Of a stretch of DNA of 64,000 nucleotides, positions 12,701 to 22,975 are shown piece after piece. Location: contig CAJQUW010001420.1 in the NCBI GenBank assembly GCA_907163375.1, positions 62,001 through 126,000 on the forward strand, written 5' to 3'. The notes below the pieces were generated by a model, which saw nothing but the letters and a program-made list of their open reading frames with translations, had not been told where the DNA came from and made no database searches. The first letter of the stretch is position 1. Every line of letters starts with the position of its first letter. Source of the DNA: Prostheceraeus crozeri. Taxonomy: Eukaryota; Platyhelminthes; Polycladida; Euryleptidae. Both the position numbers and the translations under genes were made by a program.

Positions 12701-15700
12701 TTCTTTGTGTCTTTAACTGTGTTTCAAGCTGTTAGAACTTGGTTAACAGTTCTCATGTAAGTTGCTTCTTGTCACTTTCCTGACGATGATCGTGTAGAAC
12801 GGTCGACAGATCTCGACAATAAACGATCGGAAAAAAACGAACATCTGTTTTGCGGACTCCCTAGAAATTATTTCAATGAATAAGGATCCGTTATTTCAAA
12901 CAACACATTACATGTATATCAAGCATAGTATTGGCATAATATTGAATACAGAAAGTGGAGCATTCCAAATAATATGCTTTCATTGAACTGTTTCGACTGG
13001 TCATGCAATATTTTTTGTGCACTGCAAACTGTAAACAGTCACTTATCAGACCATTTATCAGCCAAATCAGTATTTTAGCTGATGCTACTCATTATCAGAC
13101 TAATTTCCTGCTTATCAGACCATTTTTGTCTCATCGCACAGACTAACTTGTATTATAAGGTTCACTGCATATCATACTACTGATGACTAGTATATAAACA
13201 TTTATCAAAATTGGAAGGTTTTACAAATTTATGAGATCAATTTATTTTGTAAGATCAGCTTTGATCACCGAATCAGATTGCTCAGGCGCGTCTGTTTCAT
13301 AGAAGTGCAGACTAGAATTTGAAACTGCATCACAGGCAGGAACTTAGTAAGTATAGGCAGAAGTACATCTTCAATACTTTGTTTAAATAGAGAAAATTAA
13401 CTTTCGTCGCTTGTATACTGTTTTGAACTCCTTCAAAATGCGCTTGTCGCTGTTTATGTTTTGCTAATTAGGCTAATTAATTGATTACTTTAAACAGCTT
13501 GCCAGAAAATATGCAAAGAACACAATCTCAAATTGCGGAAGCCTTGAATGACATACAATGAAATACATGTAAACCTACAATGCTTTTCTGTATTACACTG
13601 GATGCGGAATTCGATACATGTGCGCTTTTGTGGAATTCCTTGCCGCCTAGGAGGTGCCATCTATCTATGCAGCTTTTCTACAGAATTAGACTGCTCTTTC
13701 CTGCTAGTCGTCGTTTCCTAGAAGGGGAAGAGTCGTATCTCGTGTGCGATAATGAAGTGGCACACACCACATGCAATCTATAGTCCGGCAGCCAGAACGA
13801 GTTTCTGCAGGGAACGAGGCCGAAAGTGAGACTTTCACAGAATGATGTCCATCTTCTGCCTACTACGAATCAGCACGTCTGCCGAGTCCTAGTGAGTTCA
13901 TCTTCTTGTCAGACAGGATCAAAGAAAAACACATGTAAATCCAATGGGACACAGATTGCAGTTTTTGCCCAAAATGAAATATTCTATGTTTTCTCTGGTT
14001 AAACGAAAAGTACTAAGCCTAGAGTCATAATTTTTGACATGGAATGTCTTCAGGGTCATTTCCTATTATGTACATATGCTGTTATCATGCGTAATGCGAT
14101 AATGTGGTTAAATGCGGATAAAGTTGCTCAAAACGTTCATGTTTGCCGACATTAAGAGGCTCGCCAAATTTAAATGTGCTCAGCATTTTAGGCGGGGGTG
14201 CATGAACATGAGAGGTAATGACCTGAAGACATTCCATGTCAAAAATTATGACTCTAGGCTTAGTACTTTTTGTTTAATCAGAGAAAACACACAAAATTTC
14301 ATTTTGGCCAAAAACTGCAATCTGTGTCCCATTGGATTTACATGTGTTTTTCTTTGATCCTGTCTGACAAGAACAGGAACTCACTAGAACTCGGCAGACG
14401 TGCTGATTCGTAGTAGGCATATGGTGTACATCATTCTGTGAATGTCTCATTTTCGGCCTCGTTCCTTGCAGAAACTCGTTCTGGCTGCCGGACTACTACG
14501 GTCAAACAACAAGTCGTCACTGAATATGCAGTGAGCCTCAGACAGCAACCAGTGGCCTGCGTGTCATACACATCGAGTTATTCGTTCGGTCACACTTCGC
14601 TGTCACCACAGAATTAGGCTGCTCGTTCATCTGTCGTTGTTTAACTGAAAGAGTAGAACGATCTAATTCTGTGGCTGTCAGAGTACTATTCATTGATAAA
14701 TCATACGAAGAAATGGAGTGAACTAAAATTCTCATGCCTGCCAACTACTAAACAAAGAATCTGACGGACCAATATTAATGAGAACATTTATACACAATGA
14801 TCTGAATTCTTAGAATCTGAAGGAATTATGACAATCGAAGCATTTTGGAGGAATTCAGAGCAATCCGCAAGCGACGCACGACTGTTTTTCTTATATCTGT
14901 AAGGTATTAGGATTTCCTTTTTGTGCCAATTCAAGTATTTGCCATCTTTTTAAATAGGTCTGCACTTCTAAAGTAAGCTAAAAGAGTTAAACAATCTAAT
15001 TCTATGAGCTTTTCAATGAGACACCATAACGGAACGCTCAGATTGACACAATGTGGGAAAGTGATTTGAAGATCAATGACGATGCCGTTGAAAAAATCTT
15101 TATGTCTTTGATACAAACAAAAATCAAAATACAGGCATAATGATTGATTATTTTTAAATGAAAAAAAATAATACTTCAGTTGTATGACATCCGATGGATA
15201 GAAAATGAAATGAGTTTTGTCATCAGAGGTGAATCGTTGATTATATAAATTCTTCATGCGCTGGGATACTTTCAAAAACAGCAGGTGGACAACAACTGTA
15301 AAAATTCACAAATGTCGTGAAGTCTCTTGACTTTGGTTTTATTGTATCACACATGTAGCAATGCATAATGTCAACTTAATTATTGGAATAATTCAAAGTC
15401 CGGTTGTGGAAACAGATGCGAATAGCTTCTGCCATTTCATTCAATAAAAAAGCGTATACTAATTTTGATGCGAATCTCACGTTGACTCACGCCTCTAGAC
15501 AGCAAATGTGTGCATTTCTTTGTAGACAATAGCTTTGATTTCAACGAAAAATGCTAATGATTTCATGGATATTTTTTCAATTGTAAAACTAGGCCCTATA
15601 CATTTTCACTCAGAATGATTGATGCTGAATTGTATAGAAATTCGACTGCTATTTATATATTAATATTCTATTTTTTCTCAATGTTGCAACGACGTGCAGC

Positions 15701-18700
15701 CTAGTTCTCGCTACACCATAATCAGATGTTCGATGCGGATTAAGGTAGAATTATTTAGTTAATTTGAGTTATTTTCGAAGCATCCTGCATGTATACTGGT
15801 AACTTCTAGAGGCTTATCAATGTAATATGCTTCAAAAGTAGCAAATATATTGCAGTCGAAAGTATTTGAAAGTTCATTCTTCTTTCAACGAATCTTTTAA
15901 TTGTAGTTTTGTTCTAGAAATGTTTTTCACAAATAGTCTACTTTCTTACAGCATAGATAGCTTATCTTAGGTAGGACTCACTGTCGTACAAATCTTGAGT
16001 CTTTGGAACTTAGTTAATGGCTGGAATAGTATCCGTTACTGTCATTTGGATGTGGAAAATTAACAATTCCTTGGGTTTCTTTGGTTTCCAATCATGAAGT
16101 TTTGCCTGCAGATAATTCCTAGAGTGAAACATGACTGGAATTGAGGTCAGTCAATATTTGCGCAATGTGAAGAACTGATGCCTTGCAAAGCGCCTGTTCT
16201 CGCTAATAACGTGGCCATTGCCGAAACGCTCGTGCAGTACGTTCTTCATTAAGTACAGTGATTGAAAGCAATTTAGCGTCGTAAAAATCTAGAATTTGCT
16301 CCAGTCTTTCGCTCCTTAGCTTTTAAGGAGCTCCACAGACATGCATGCACCATGAACCGGTAGATTGCAAATTTGAATTAGTGCAAGTACATGAAGATAT
16401 ATAAGTGAAAATATGTGATGATCATCCTGTCCACATTTTCCATTGTCAAAAGTTTTACACTTGTTTTGTCCAACTGCTGCTTTGTTTAACGGATGACATG
16501 CAATGATGGAAAGGGAAGTGATATTATCAAGGAAATGGTTAGATGAACGATATGAACGATTGATTATATGTTGATATAAGCGTGTCACAATCAATTACAA
16601 ACATGAGAATCTTACGGTCGATATTCGTGTTCAGGTTTTGATTCAACTTCTTGTGGAGGTGGAGCTGATTCTTCCTCCTCCTGAATCACCTGAACTTCTT
16701 CCTCGCTAGAAACGAAATTGCTGTTGTAGGTCAATGTCGTGGTAATGTCTCTTTCCGATAACATTTTTTGATTCTTTATTCTCATATGGAAGATTCATTT
16801 CTAAATTATACAACACTATTATAAGTACGCACCATTTTCAAGTACAACCATTTATTAAAATACAAGGTAAAAAAACGGCTGCGAAGACTTTACCGAAGAG
16901 AAAGACGAAAAAGAAATTTTATAAGAAGCACATGTAAAAGGAATACCTCGAGGACATACACTGTTAACTATAAACCGTAAATATCCGCTAAGATTAACCG
17001 CTAAAATTAGTTTCACGGTTTTTTACAGTCTAACTGTAAATATCCGTAAAAACAGACGTTTTTTATCTGATATGAACGGATTTTAACTGTTACGTCATCA
17101 CTCATCATATTGTGACGTCAGCACTCATCATGTTATACCGTCATCATTTTAACAGATATTTACGGATATTTTCTGCAAAGTTTTTCTGTGAAGCTTAACA
17201 GTTATTTTTGTTGTTTTTAACGGTGTACAGTTTACAGTGTACCGGAAAAAAGAGATTTTATCACTGAATCCATCGCTTGAAAAGGACATCTCACGCGACA
17301 ATGCATATCAATATATTAATGGTCTGCATTTAAATATCACTAAATTGTATCAATCAATATACTGTATAATACATGCCAATATATATAATACATACTGTAT
17401 AATATATAATGAATATCATTAATTATGCATCCAGGCAGCTTTCTTCAATCGATGCTAAATATTATAAGTGCATGGTGCAGAGATTCGAATGTTTTCATAT
17501 GTTTCAAATTACCTATCCAATTTTTTCACCACGATGTATTTAATATCGTATACTATGGAGGTAAAATTGTGAAGAATATTAAACCAATCTCGTCTGAGAT
17601 GCTATCTTAAAATTCTACCTCAAGCTATATGAAATTCAACAAGTAGGCTACATTGCAAATGACTGCAATGGTATTCGAGACATTATGTAAGAATTTGAGA
17701 ATTCCAAAAATTGTTTAGGAGGACTTAATAATCTTAACAAGACTTAATAATCACCTATAGTGGATTCAATAGATTGAAACCGCATGACATCACAAAAGAG
17801 ATGAAATAAAAATGTCTTGATGAATTACATTAGCTTGTCTGCAATTTTATCAGGCATGCAAATATTGCGTCTCTTTTGATTAAGCAATTCTGTTTTGATT
17901 CATAAAATTGAAATTTTTATTTAAACTTTCAAAATTTATACTTTATTTATTGCCTTACTATGTTATTCAATTAGGCAAAAAATATCTACCACGAAGTACG
18001 TAATATTTGCTATTTGATTATGATCTACACGTTTTATCAACATTTACAGCTTGTCAATAGTTTGAATTCGCACAATTAAAAGCTGAGTTCAATAAAGATT
18101 GGACAAGTTATATGATCTAAGGATTGACATCAGTATCATATCCTATTCCATAGTCCTAAAAGGCTACATTTCATGCATTGTATTGTAAATGCTGTAAACA
18201 GAACGTTTGTTAGATAGCACGTTGACTTAAATCGTCATTATTTTTTACTTTTAAGAATATCTGTAGAATTGCGAGCAATTATTGTCCTTTCTTCCAAAAC
18301 ACGAGAAGCGGTTCTAATTTAAGTTAAATAATCCAGAATAATTTACAGTAGACAACGTTTGCTAAAAACACGGATGATGAAAAACATTCTGACTTGGTAC
18401 GGAATTTTTGTTATTAAAACTTCGATGTACACTTCCGCTTATAAAAAACAAACCCCGTTTATTAAAAACAGAATTTCATTCACATTTTTCTTTTAAACAC
18501 TATCTACCGGTTCGAATAACAGTGCATAAACACGATTTTTTCCTATACTCTTCTTTACACTTGTTCAATCATAGTAGGCTTATAATGAGTTACTCTATCC
18601 TCTGAGATGCGTGACGGTAGGGCTGAGAATGCTTTAGTCCTTTTTTCTGAGAATAGGAATTGGAAAGAAAAATTATTCCGACATCAGTAAGTTTGACACC

Positions 18701-19698
18701 TTGGATAGCGAAATACTCAACTCTATCCGTCAGCAAATTGTAACACAACTTACAATCGAACAGTGTTTCAAAAAGGACCTGTATGCATTTGTATAATCGA
18801 GCAGTTTACGGAAATTCCGGTAATGGACGCGTAGCACTGTATTGCAATTTCTAATACATGGAAGTGTTTTGCAAAGGATGGTTTTCTGATCGTTAATACA
18901 CTGCATGTACATGCATCTAAAGAGTTTCTATCGAATATCTAGATGATTCGTTAACTAATTTTTACTACGGTGCATGTAGGTCTATACTGTATCCTCCATC
19001 ATCCACAAATTTAATTTTAAGTCACATTCGTTTAATAAAAACACTTTTATACGTTCCCGATGTGTTTTTAATAAGCGGGGTCTACTGTAATATGAAAAGG
19101 AATTAATTACAGCTTCATCAAATTCTGCAGACATGATTAGATAGTAGCATCCTACTAAACACGCTTTATCAGTAGTATCACTTATCCGTAAAAATATTGC
19201 ATTTAGATCAAATGACCATTTAAAGTGGAAAATATTCAATTATTTAGTTTCCGAAAAGTCTTCAGATTGAGCTGCAAATCATTGCGAATTGATGATTTCG
19301 ACATTTATCGAATGATTTCAGCATACATACATGTACATGATCTCAAAGAAAGCTATTTTTCACGATTCAAATAGATAATAATCATTTATTTTTATAATAC
19401 TTTGATGAAGCATTCGATCATTTTCACCTACGACAATAAAGAAAGAAAAAATGTCTGAAAGGTATTCGTATTTCAATTTTTAGCAAGATTTCAATTTTCA
19501 GAATTGTGATCATATGTAGTCAAACTCTCATCAAAAATAATTTGTCTGTTTTTTGGATTATCAAATAGAGAATTGCTGCTACCACTAAACCGTAGTCATC
19601 TAATCTGTCTGCTTCTAGACGAAATATTTCTCTTTTTCTGAATCAAATATAAAAAATGAAGGAGATTGAACTTACGGTGGGCGTTCATCGTCAGACAT
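6647..19698 (-). CDS. Troponin T, N-terminal 167 residues over six coding exons (gene runs off the left edge)
   Basis: Troponin T anchors the troponin complex to tropomyosin on thin filaments and is needed for calcium control of striated muscle. Coding exons on the minus strand, in transcript order, are 19698-19676, 16705-16616, 12501-12459, 12399-12283, 8826-8740 and 6787-6647. All junctions have AG/GT(A) signals and the phases match (501 nt, 167 codons). The protein starts MSDDERPP, has an acidic Glu/Pro-rich stretch (residues 9-50), then a long charged coiled-coil helix rich in KKRRERDDEEW and RKKEEEE, and reaches NLVGKRNFVITKRSDGQE near residue 160. That order is typical of the family: acidic N-terminus, tropomyosin-binding helix, then a (G)xxNFxI motif. 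The troponin I/C-binding C-terminal half is not in the window. An unrelated Glu/Arg coiled-coil protein is the alternative, but the start and the NFVI motif argue for troponin T. Confidence 0.88.
7511..8041. mobile_element. TIR element, 'CACAGAATTAGA' family, copy 1
   Basis: It begins CACAAAATTAGACAGGTCG and ends AATCTAATTCTGTG, which are inverted ends. The right half (7825-8035) aligns with 14795-15005, including GAATTCAGAGCAATCCGCAA. The left half resembles the left arm of the foldback at 13.68 kb. It lies within a troponin T intron and shows no convincing open frame. Confidence 0.62.
8740..8826 (-). CDS. troponin T coding exon 5
   Basis: An 87-nt exon, phase 0 at both ends, with acceptor TTTTTCAG and donor GTAAGG. 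It encodes 29 residues beginning EKRKKEREEEERRMAELRAV, a pure charged helix. Its symmetric phase means that skipping it would preserve the frame. Confidence 0.88.
9786..9905. mobile_element. MITE family B fragment
   Basis: It begins TACACTGTAAGGCAGCTCCT and continues with CCTCCTAAAGCAAGAGACAA and TTTTAGGAGGCTAGTGCACT. Both parallel the element at 131-358. It ends near GCACTGTAAAAC. It is a short, decayed copy. Confidence 0.5.
11567..11660. repeat. foldback hairpin, about 45-bp arms
   Basis: ATGGATGATTT...TATAGAACTTATTAACC pairs with GGTTAATAAGTTCTATA...AAATCATCCAT around a GGCCTAGAGGCC core. It is probably a very short foldback element. There is no coding capacity. Confidence 0.75.
11824..11945. 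repeat. foldback hairpin
   Basis: The inner arms CATTGAAAATGTAGAAC and GTTCTACATTTTCAATG are perfectly complementary across an 11-base loop (CCGCTTCGCTC). The outer arms TTCAACAATAGCGATGT and ACATTGCTATAATGTTGAA are imperfect. It has the same general layout as the hairpins at 11.6, 46.4 and 62.5 kb. Confidence 0.75.
12283..12399 (-). CDS. troponin T coding exon 4
   Basis: A 117-nt exon, phase 0 at both ends, encoding 39 residues from MEMKKRRERDDEEWREYEEM to the segment ending IQRLREKK. It contains the RKKEEEE stretch shared by troponin T proteins. Only 59 bp separates it from the previous exon, while the other introns are 1.1-4.1 kb. Confidence 0.9.
12459..12501 (-). CDS. troponin T coding exon 3
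   Basis: A 43-nt exon with acceptor CATTTTCAG and donor GTAAGT. It enters in phase 2 and leaves in phase 0, encoding (P)EENEGKSEAELRME. It joins the acidic N-terminal tail to the coiled coil. Confidence 0.86.
13677..14674. mobile_element. foldback element, about 400-bp arms
   Basis: The left arm (13677-14075) and right arm (14216-14674) are imperfect inverted copies around a ~140-bp spacer. Shared stretches include GGATCAAAGAAAAACACATG, AGTCCGGCAGCCAGAACGAG and TACTACGAATCAGCACGTCT. Both outer ends carry ACAGAATTAGxxTG, linking it to the element at 7511-8041. The 14112-14357 open frame lies mostly in the palindrome and is not a gene. Confidence 0.82.
14780..15010. repeat. partial copy of the 'CACAGAATTAGA' family
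   Basis: This aligns with 7805-8041: TGATCTGAATTCTTxGAATC, GAATTCAGAGCAATCCGCAA, ATCTGTAAGGTATTA and a terminal AAACAATCTAATTCT. It abuts the right end of the foldback element and overlaps the start of the duplicated segment. Confidence 0.65.
14954..16377. repeat. ~1.4 kb duplicated segment, intronic copy
   Basis: Two blocks, about 14954-15280 and 15410-16377, match 21664-21990 and 22000-22975 in the same orientation with only scattered differences. The stretch between the two blocks (15285-15405) is specific to this copy. The right end stops at GCAAATTTGAA in both copies. No gene is evident, and short frames inside are not supported. The ends have no clear TIR, so this could be a dispersed repeat or a segmental duplication. 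Confidence 0.88.
16616..16705 (-). CDS. troponin T coding exon 2 (acidic N-terminal exon)
   Basis: A 90-nt exon entering and leaving in phase 2, with acceptor TTTCTAG and donor GTAAGA. It encodes EEEVQVIQEEEESAPPPQEV followed by ESKPEHEYRP, the Glu/Pro-rich hypervariable tail. Because its phase is symmetric, exon skipping gives an in-frame short isoform, as is common in this part of troponin T. Confidence 0.86.
16959..17239. mobile_element. MITE family A, copy 2, flanked by TA
   Basis: The ends are CACTGTTAACTATAAACC and the inverse of GGTGTACAGTTTACAGTG, with TA on each side (16957-16958 and 17240-17241). The body aligns with 3136-3374. TA duplication and a CACTGTAAAC terminus suggest a mariner-type non-autonomous element. 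Confidence 0.85.
18346..19087. mobile_element. non-autonomous pogo/mariner-like element, TA target
   Basis: The left end CAGTAGACAACGTTTGCTAA and the inverse of the right end CAGTAGACCCCGCTTATTAA form an imperfect TIR that continues into AAAACAC. TA flanks both ends. The interior carries further inverted copies of the CCCCGTTTATTAAAAACA motif (about 18450-18470 and 19050-19078). Length is about 740 bp and no transposase frame is visible. The 18982-19239 frame crosses the right TIR and is spurious. Confidence 0.8.
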
Positions 19699-19700
19699 GG
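19676..19700 (-). CDS. troponin T coding exon 1 with the start codon
   Basis: A short exon with acceptor TTTATTACAG at 19701. It reads CC-ATG-TCT-GAC-GAT-GAA-CGC and gives MSDDERPP. The coding part is 19698-19676, and the exon leaves in phase 2 into GTAAGT. The MSDDE start is the usual troponin T N-terminus, and no upstream in-frame ATG exists in the exon. Confidence 0.85.
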
Positions 19701-20214
19701 CTGTAATAAATAGATTCGAAATTCACGAAATCTGCAAAGAAAAATCTTCAAGCTGTATTATTGAAGATAGAAATTCAATTCGATTGATAGTGAAAAATTG
19801 CTACTTTTTACTACTTGTGTAGAATTGCCAAGCTGCTAGTTTTAAAATGGCAACATCTAGCTCGATATGCTGTTTTCTTTTGTTTACTTTGCTGTCTGAC
19901 TTAAACAACACAACAGGAATTACATTAAAGAATTACATGCAAATTGATCGAACAATTTATCACAAAACGTGTTACTAACTCATTGTTAGGAAAATTGGAA
20001 ATGCTTGCCGTGGTAAAAACGTTGACCTAATACAGAAGCATGATATGTAACAAAGTAAAGCTATAAAGAAACTACAGGTATTTTCTTTTGAGTTGATATC
20101 ATTACATAAAGCAATTACATTATCTTTGAACTTCAAGCTTGCTCATTTACAAGTAGTGATTTTCTTCTAAGACAGTCACGAATAGATACCTTATATACAT
20201 GTAAATCAACTTCA

Positions 20215-20330
20215 CCAGCCGTTTTTCTTCTGTATGTCCACCTCCCCGATTACCATTGGAGGTGCGAGATTTGTATTTTTGCTTTCAATAAATGCTAATT
20301 CATTCATTCATTCATGTCAATGCTTCTTGT
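20215..20330 (+). mobile_element. possible LINE 3' tail with (ATTC)n
   Basis: A short segment ending in an AATAAA-like word (TTTCAATAAATGC) and four ATTC repeats resembles the 3' end of a 5'-truncated non-LTR retrotransposon. There is no coding part. It lies in the first troponin T intron, antisense to the gene. Confidence 0.4.
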
Positions 20331-20842
20331 GCTGCGCTCAACGTTGCGTGCTGAAGTCTTCACTCAAATAACTTTGATATCATATAACCAAGAAAGAACG
20401 GAGAAGCGCAGAATTGTGCGAATTTCTGGTGAAATATCAACTTAGCATAAATCATCAGATAAAAGGAAGGAATAGCTCATGATACAACCTTTTTCTGTTA
20501 TATTTTCCGCTACATACGTCTTGGTATATATATTTTGATAACTTTCCATGTATCATTCATTCATGTATCACGGACTGTTTTGAAATTAATATATTTAAGA
20601 TGACAATTGGATAATGCAATAGAGACTGCTCTGACAATACCTGAAGGGAATTCAAAGAATATTCAGAACAGTTTCTTAGTGCAAAGTAAAGGTCACGTCT
20701 TCACGGCAATCTGTACACAGTACTGTTGGCAAGAATTGACGACACAAAATTCCAACTTGACTCTAATGATGAGTTGCGCTTGAGAAAATCAGGATTAACT
20801 ATTTTCTTATCTATTTAGAGACAGAAGACAGCAAACACTTAC

Positions 20843-20886
20843 CAGAGAGAAGGCAAAACCGACGGAGAATGTTAAACGAACGACGA
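20843..20886 (-). other. probable non-coding first exon of troponin T
   Basis: On the minus strand the sequence TTGCCTTCTCTCTG is followed by a strong donor GTAAGT (20842-20837). The exon upstream has no ATG. Its 5' limit is set only by the TATA-like word about 25-30 bases further upstream. A small untranslated first exon followed by a short exon with the ATG is usual for troponin genes. This is inferred from position and the splice signal. Confidence 0.55.
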
Positions 20887-20907
20887 CGAGTGCGCTAGAA
20901 GTTTCTA

Positions 20908-20922
20908 CGCCAAATATAGAGC
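20908..20922 (-). promoter_or_regulatory. TATA-like / near-CArG element of troponin T
   Basis: The minus strand reads CTATATTTGG, one base from a CC(A/T)6GG serum response factor box and also usable as a TATA box. It lies about 25 bases before the inferred start. SRF and TATA elements are known at muscle gene promoters. The assignment here is inference. Confidence 0.35.
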
Positions 20923-21532
20923 GAATGCGCGTGAATTCCAAGTACGTTAGCGATCAATGCATAACCATTGGCGAACGCCTGTGTGTTTAGCGTTAGGATC
21001 TGGCGGCTCCCTGTTTGTTATTTATCGACCTACGCGTCCAGGTGAAATGGCAGAGATGGGAAGTCTAGCAAGAGATAGAGAATCTCCCAAAACACGTACG
21101 AGAGAATGTGTGCATCAAACACACGGTTGCTGCATTGATCGGGAACGATTCTAACATGTTTCTGGATCGGCAGCATCCCCATAACCTGTATTCGTCTTCC
21201 CAACACCTACATGTAAAGATCTTTCTAAATACTTTCGTATATCAGATGCGTTGCACGCGCGCCAGTGAAAGGTTCTGCATAAAGCTATAAACATGTAGCG
21301 ATGTTAATCCTTTCAAATAGAAGCACATGTCATGTACAGCGTCTGTATTCCCGGTTCACTGGACGCGATCACGAACTGAGTCATTCTGAAAAACGTTGTC
21401 GATGGAATAGTAGTAGAATTCGATTCGAGCTGTCAGGAATTCGGTGAACATTAGCAGTGAAGGCAATGTCAATTTATGTACTCAATAATTAGCAAGACTT
21501 CGGAATGGTGTAATGAATCGTAATTATGTTGC

Positions 21533-21663
21533 AACGACGTGTAGCTTAGTCCTCGTTACACCTTAATCAGATGTTCGATGCGGATTAAGGTAGAATTATT
21601 TACTTAATTTTAATTATTTTCGAAGCATCCTGCCTGCATGTATACTGGTAACTTCTAGAGGCT
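21533..21663. repeat. partial extra copy of the start of the duplicated block
   Basis: This matches 15683-15814 and 22270-22400 (GTTGCAACGACGTG, GATGCGGATTAAGGTAGAAT, GTATACTGGTAACTTCTAGA). It then joins directly to the start of the upstream duplicated copy, which suggests the segment was once in tandem here. Confidence 0.82.
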
Positions 21664-22975
21664 TCACTTCTAGCAAGCTAAAAGAGTTAAACAATCTAAT
21701 TCTATGAGCTTTTCAACGAGACACCATAACGGAACGCTCAGATTGACACAATGTGGGAAAGTGATTTGAAGATCAATGACGATGCCGTTGAAAAATCTTC
21801 ATGTCTTTGATACAAACAAAAATCAAAATACAGGCATAATGACTGATTATTTGTAAATGAAAAAATAATAATACTTCAGATGTATGACATCCGATGGATA
21901 GAAAAGGAAATGAGTTTTTGTCATCAGAGGTGAATCGTTGATTATATAAATTCTTCATGCGCTGGGATACTTTCAAAAACAACAGGTGGACATCTGATTA
22001 TGATGCGAATAGCTTCTGCCATTTCATTCAATATAAAAGCGCATACTAATTTTGATGCAAATCTCACGTTGACTCACGCCTCTGGACAGCAAATGTGTGC
22101 ATTTCTTTGTAGACAATAGCTTTGATTTCAACGATAAATGCTAATGATTTCATGGATATTTTTTTCAATTGTAAAACTAGGCCCTATACATTTTCACTCA
22201 GAATGATTGATGCTGAATTGTATAGAAATTCGACTGCTATTTATATATTAATATTCTATTTTTTCTCAATGTTGCAACGACGTGCAGCCTAGTTCTCGCT
22301 ACACCATAATCAGATGTTCGATGCGGATTAAGGTAGAATTATTTAGTTAATTTGAGTTATTTTCGAAGCATCCTGCATGTATACTGGTAACTTCTAGAGG
22401 CTTATCAATGTAATATGCTTCAAAAGTAGCAAATATATTGCAGTCGAAAGTACTTTAAAGTTCATTCTTCTTTCAACGAATCTTTTAATTGTAGTTTTGT
22501 TCTAGGAAGGTTTTTCACAAATAGTCTACTTTCTTACAGCATAGATAGCTTATCTTAGGTAGGACTCACTGTCGTACAAATCTTGAGTCTTTGGAACTTA
22601 GTTAATGGCTGGAATAGTATCCGTTACTGTCATTTGGATGTGGAAAATTAACAATTCCTTGGGTTTCTTTGGTTTCCAATCATGAAGTTTTGCCTGCAGA
22701 TAATTCCTAGCGTGAAACATGACTAGAATTGAGGTCAGTCAATATTTGCGCAATGTGAAGAACTGATGCCTTGCAAAGCGCATGTTCTCGCTAATAACGT
22801 GGCCATTGCCGAAACGCTCGTGCAGTAAGTTCTTCATTAAGTACAGTGATTGAAAGCAATTTAGCGTCGTAAAAATCTAGAATTTGCTCCAGTCTTTCGC
22901 TCCTTAGCTTTTAAGGAGCTCCACAGACATGCATACACCATGAACCGGTAGATTGCAAATTTGAAATGCAAAAAA
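21664..22975. repeat. ~1.3 kb duplicated segment, copy upstream of troponin T
   Basis: A direct repeat of 14954-16377 without the copy-specific stretch of the intronic copy. Identity is high by eye. It lies about 0.8 kb upstream of the inferred troponin T promoter. No supported gene lies inside. Confidence 0.88.
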
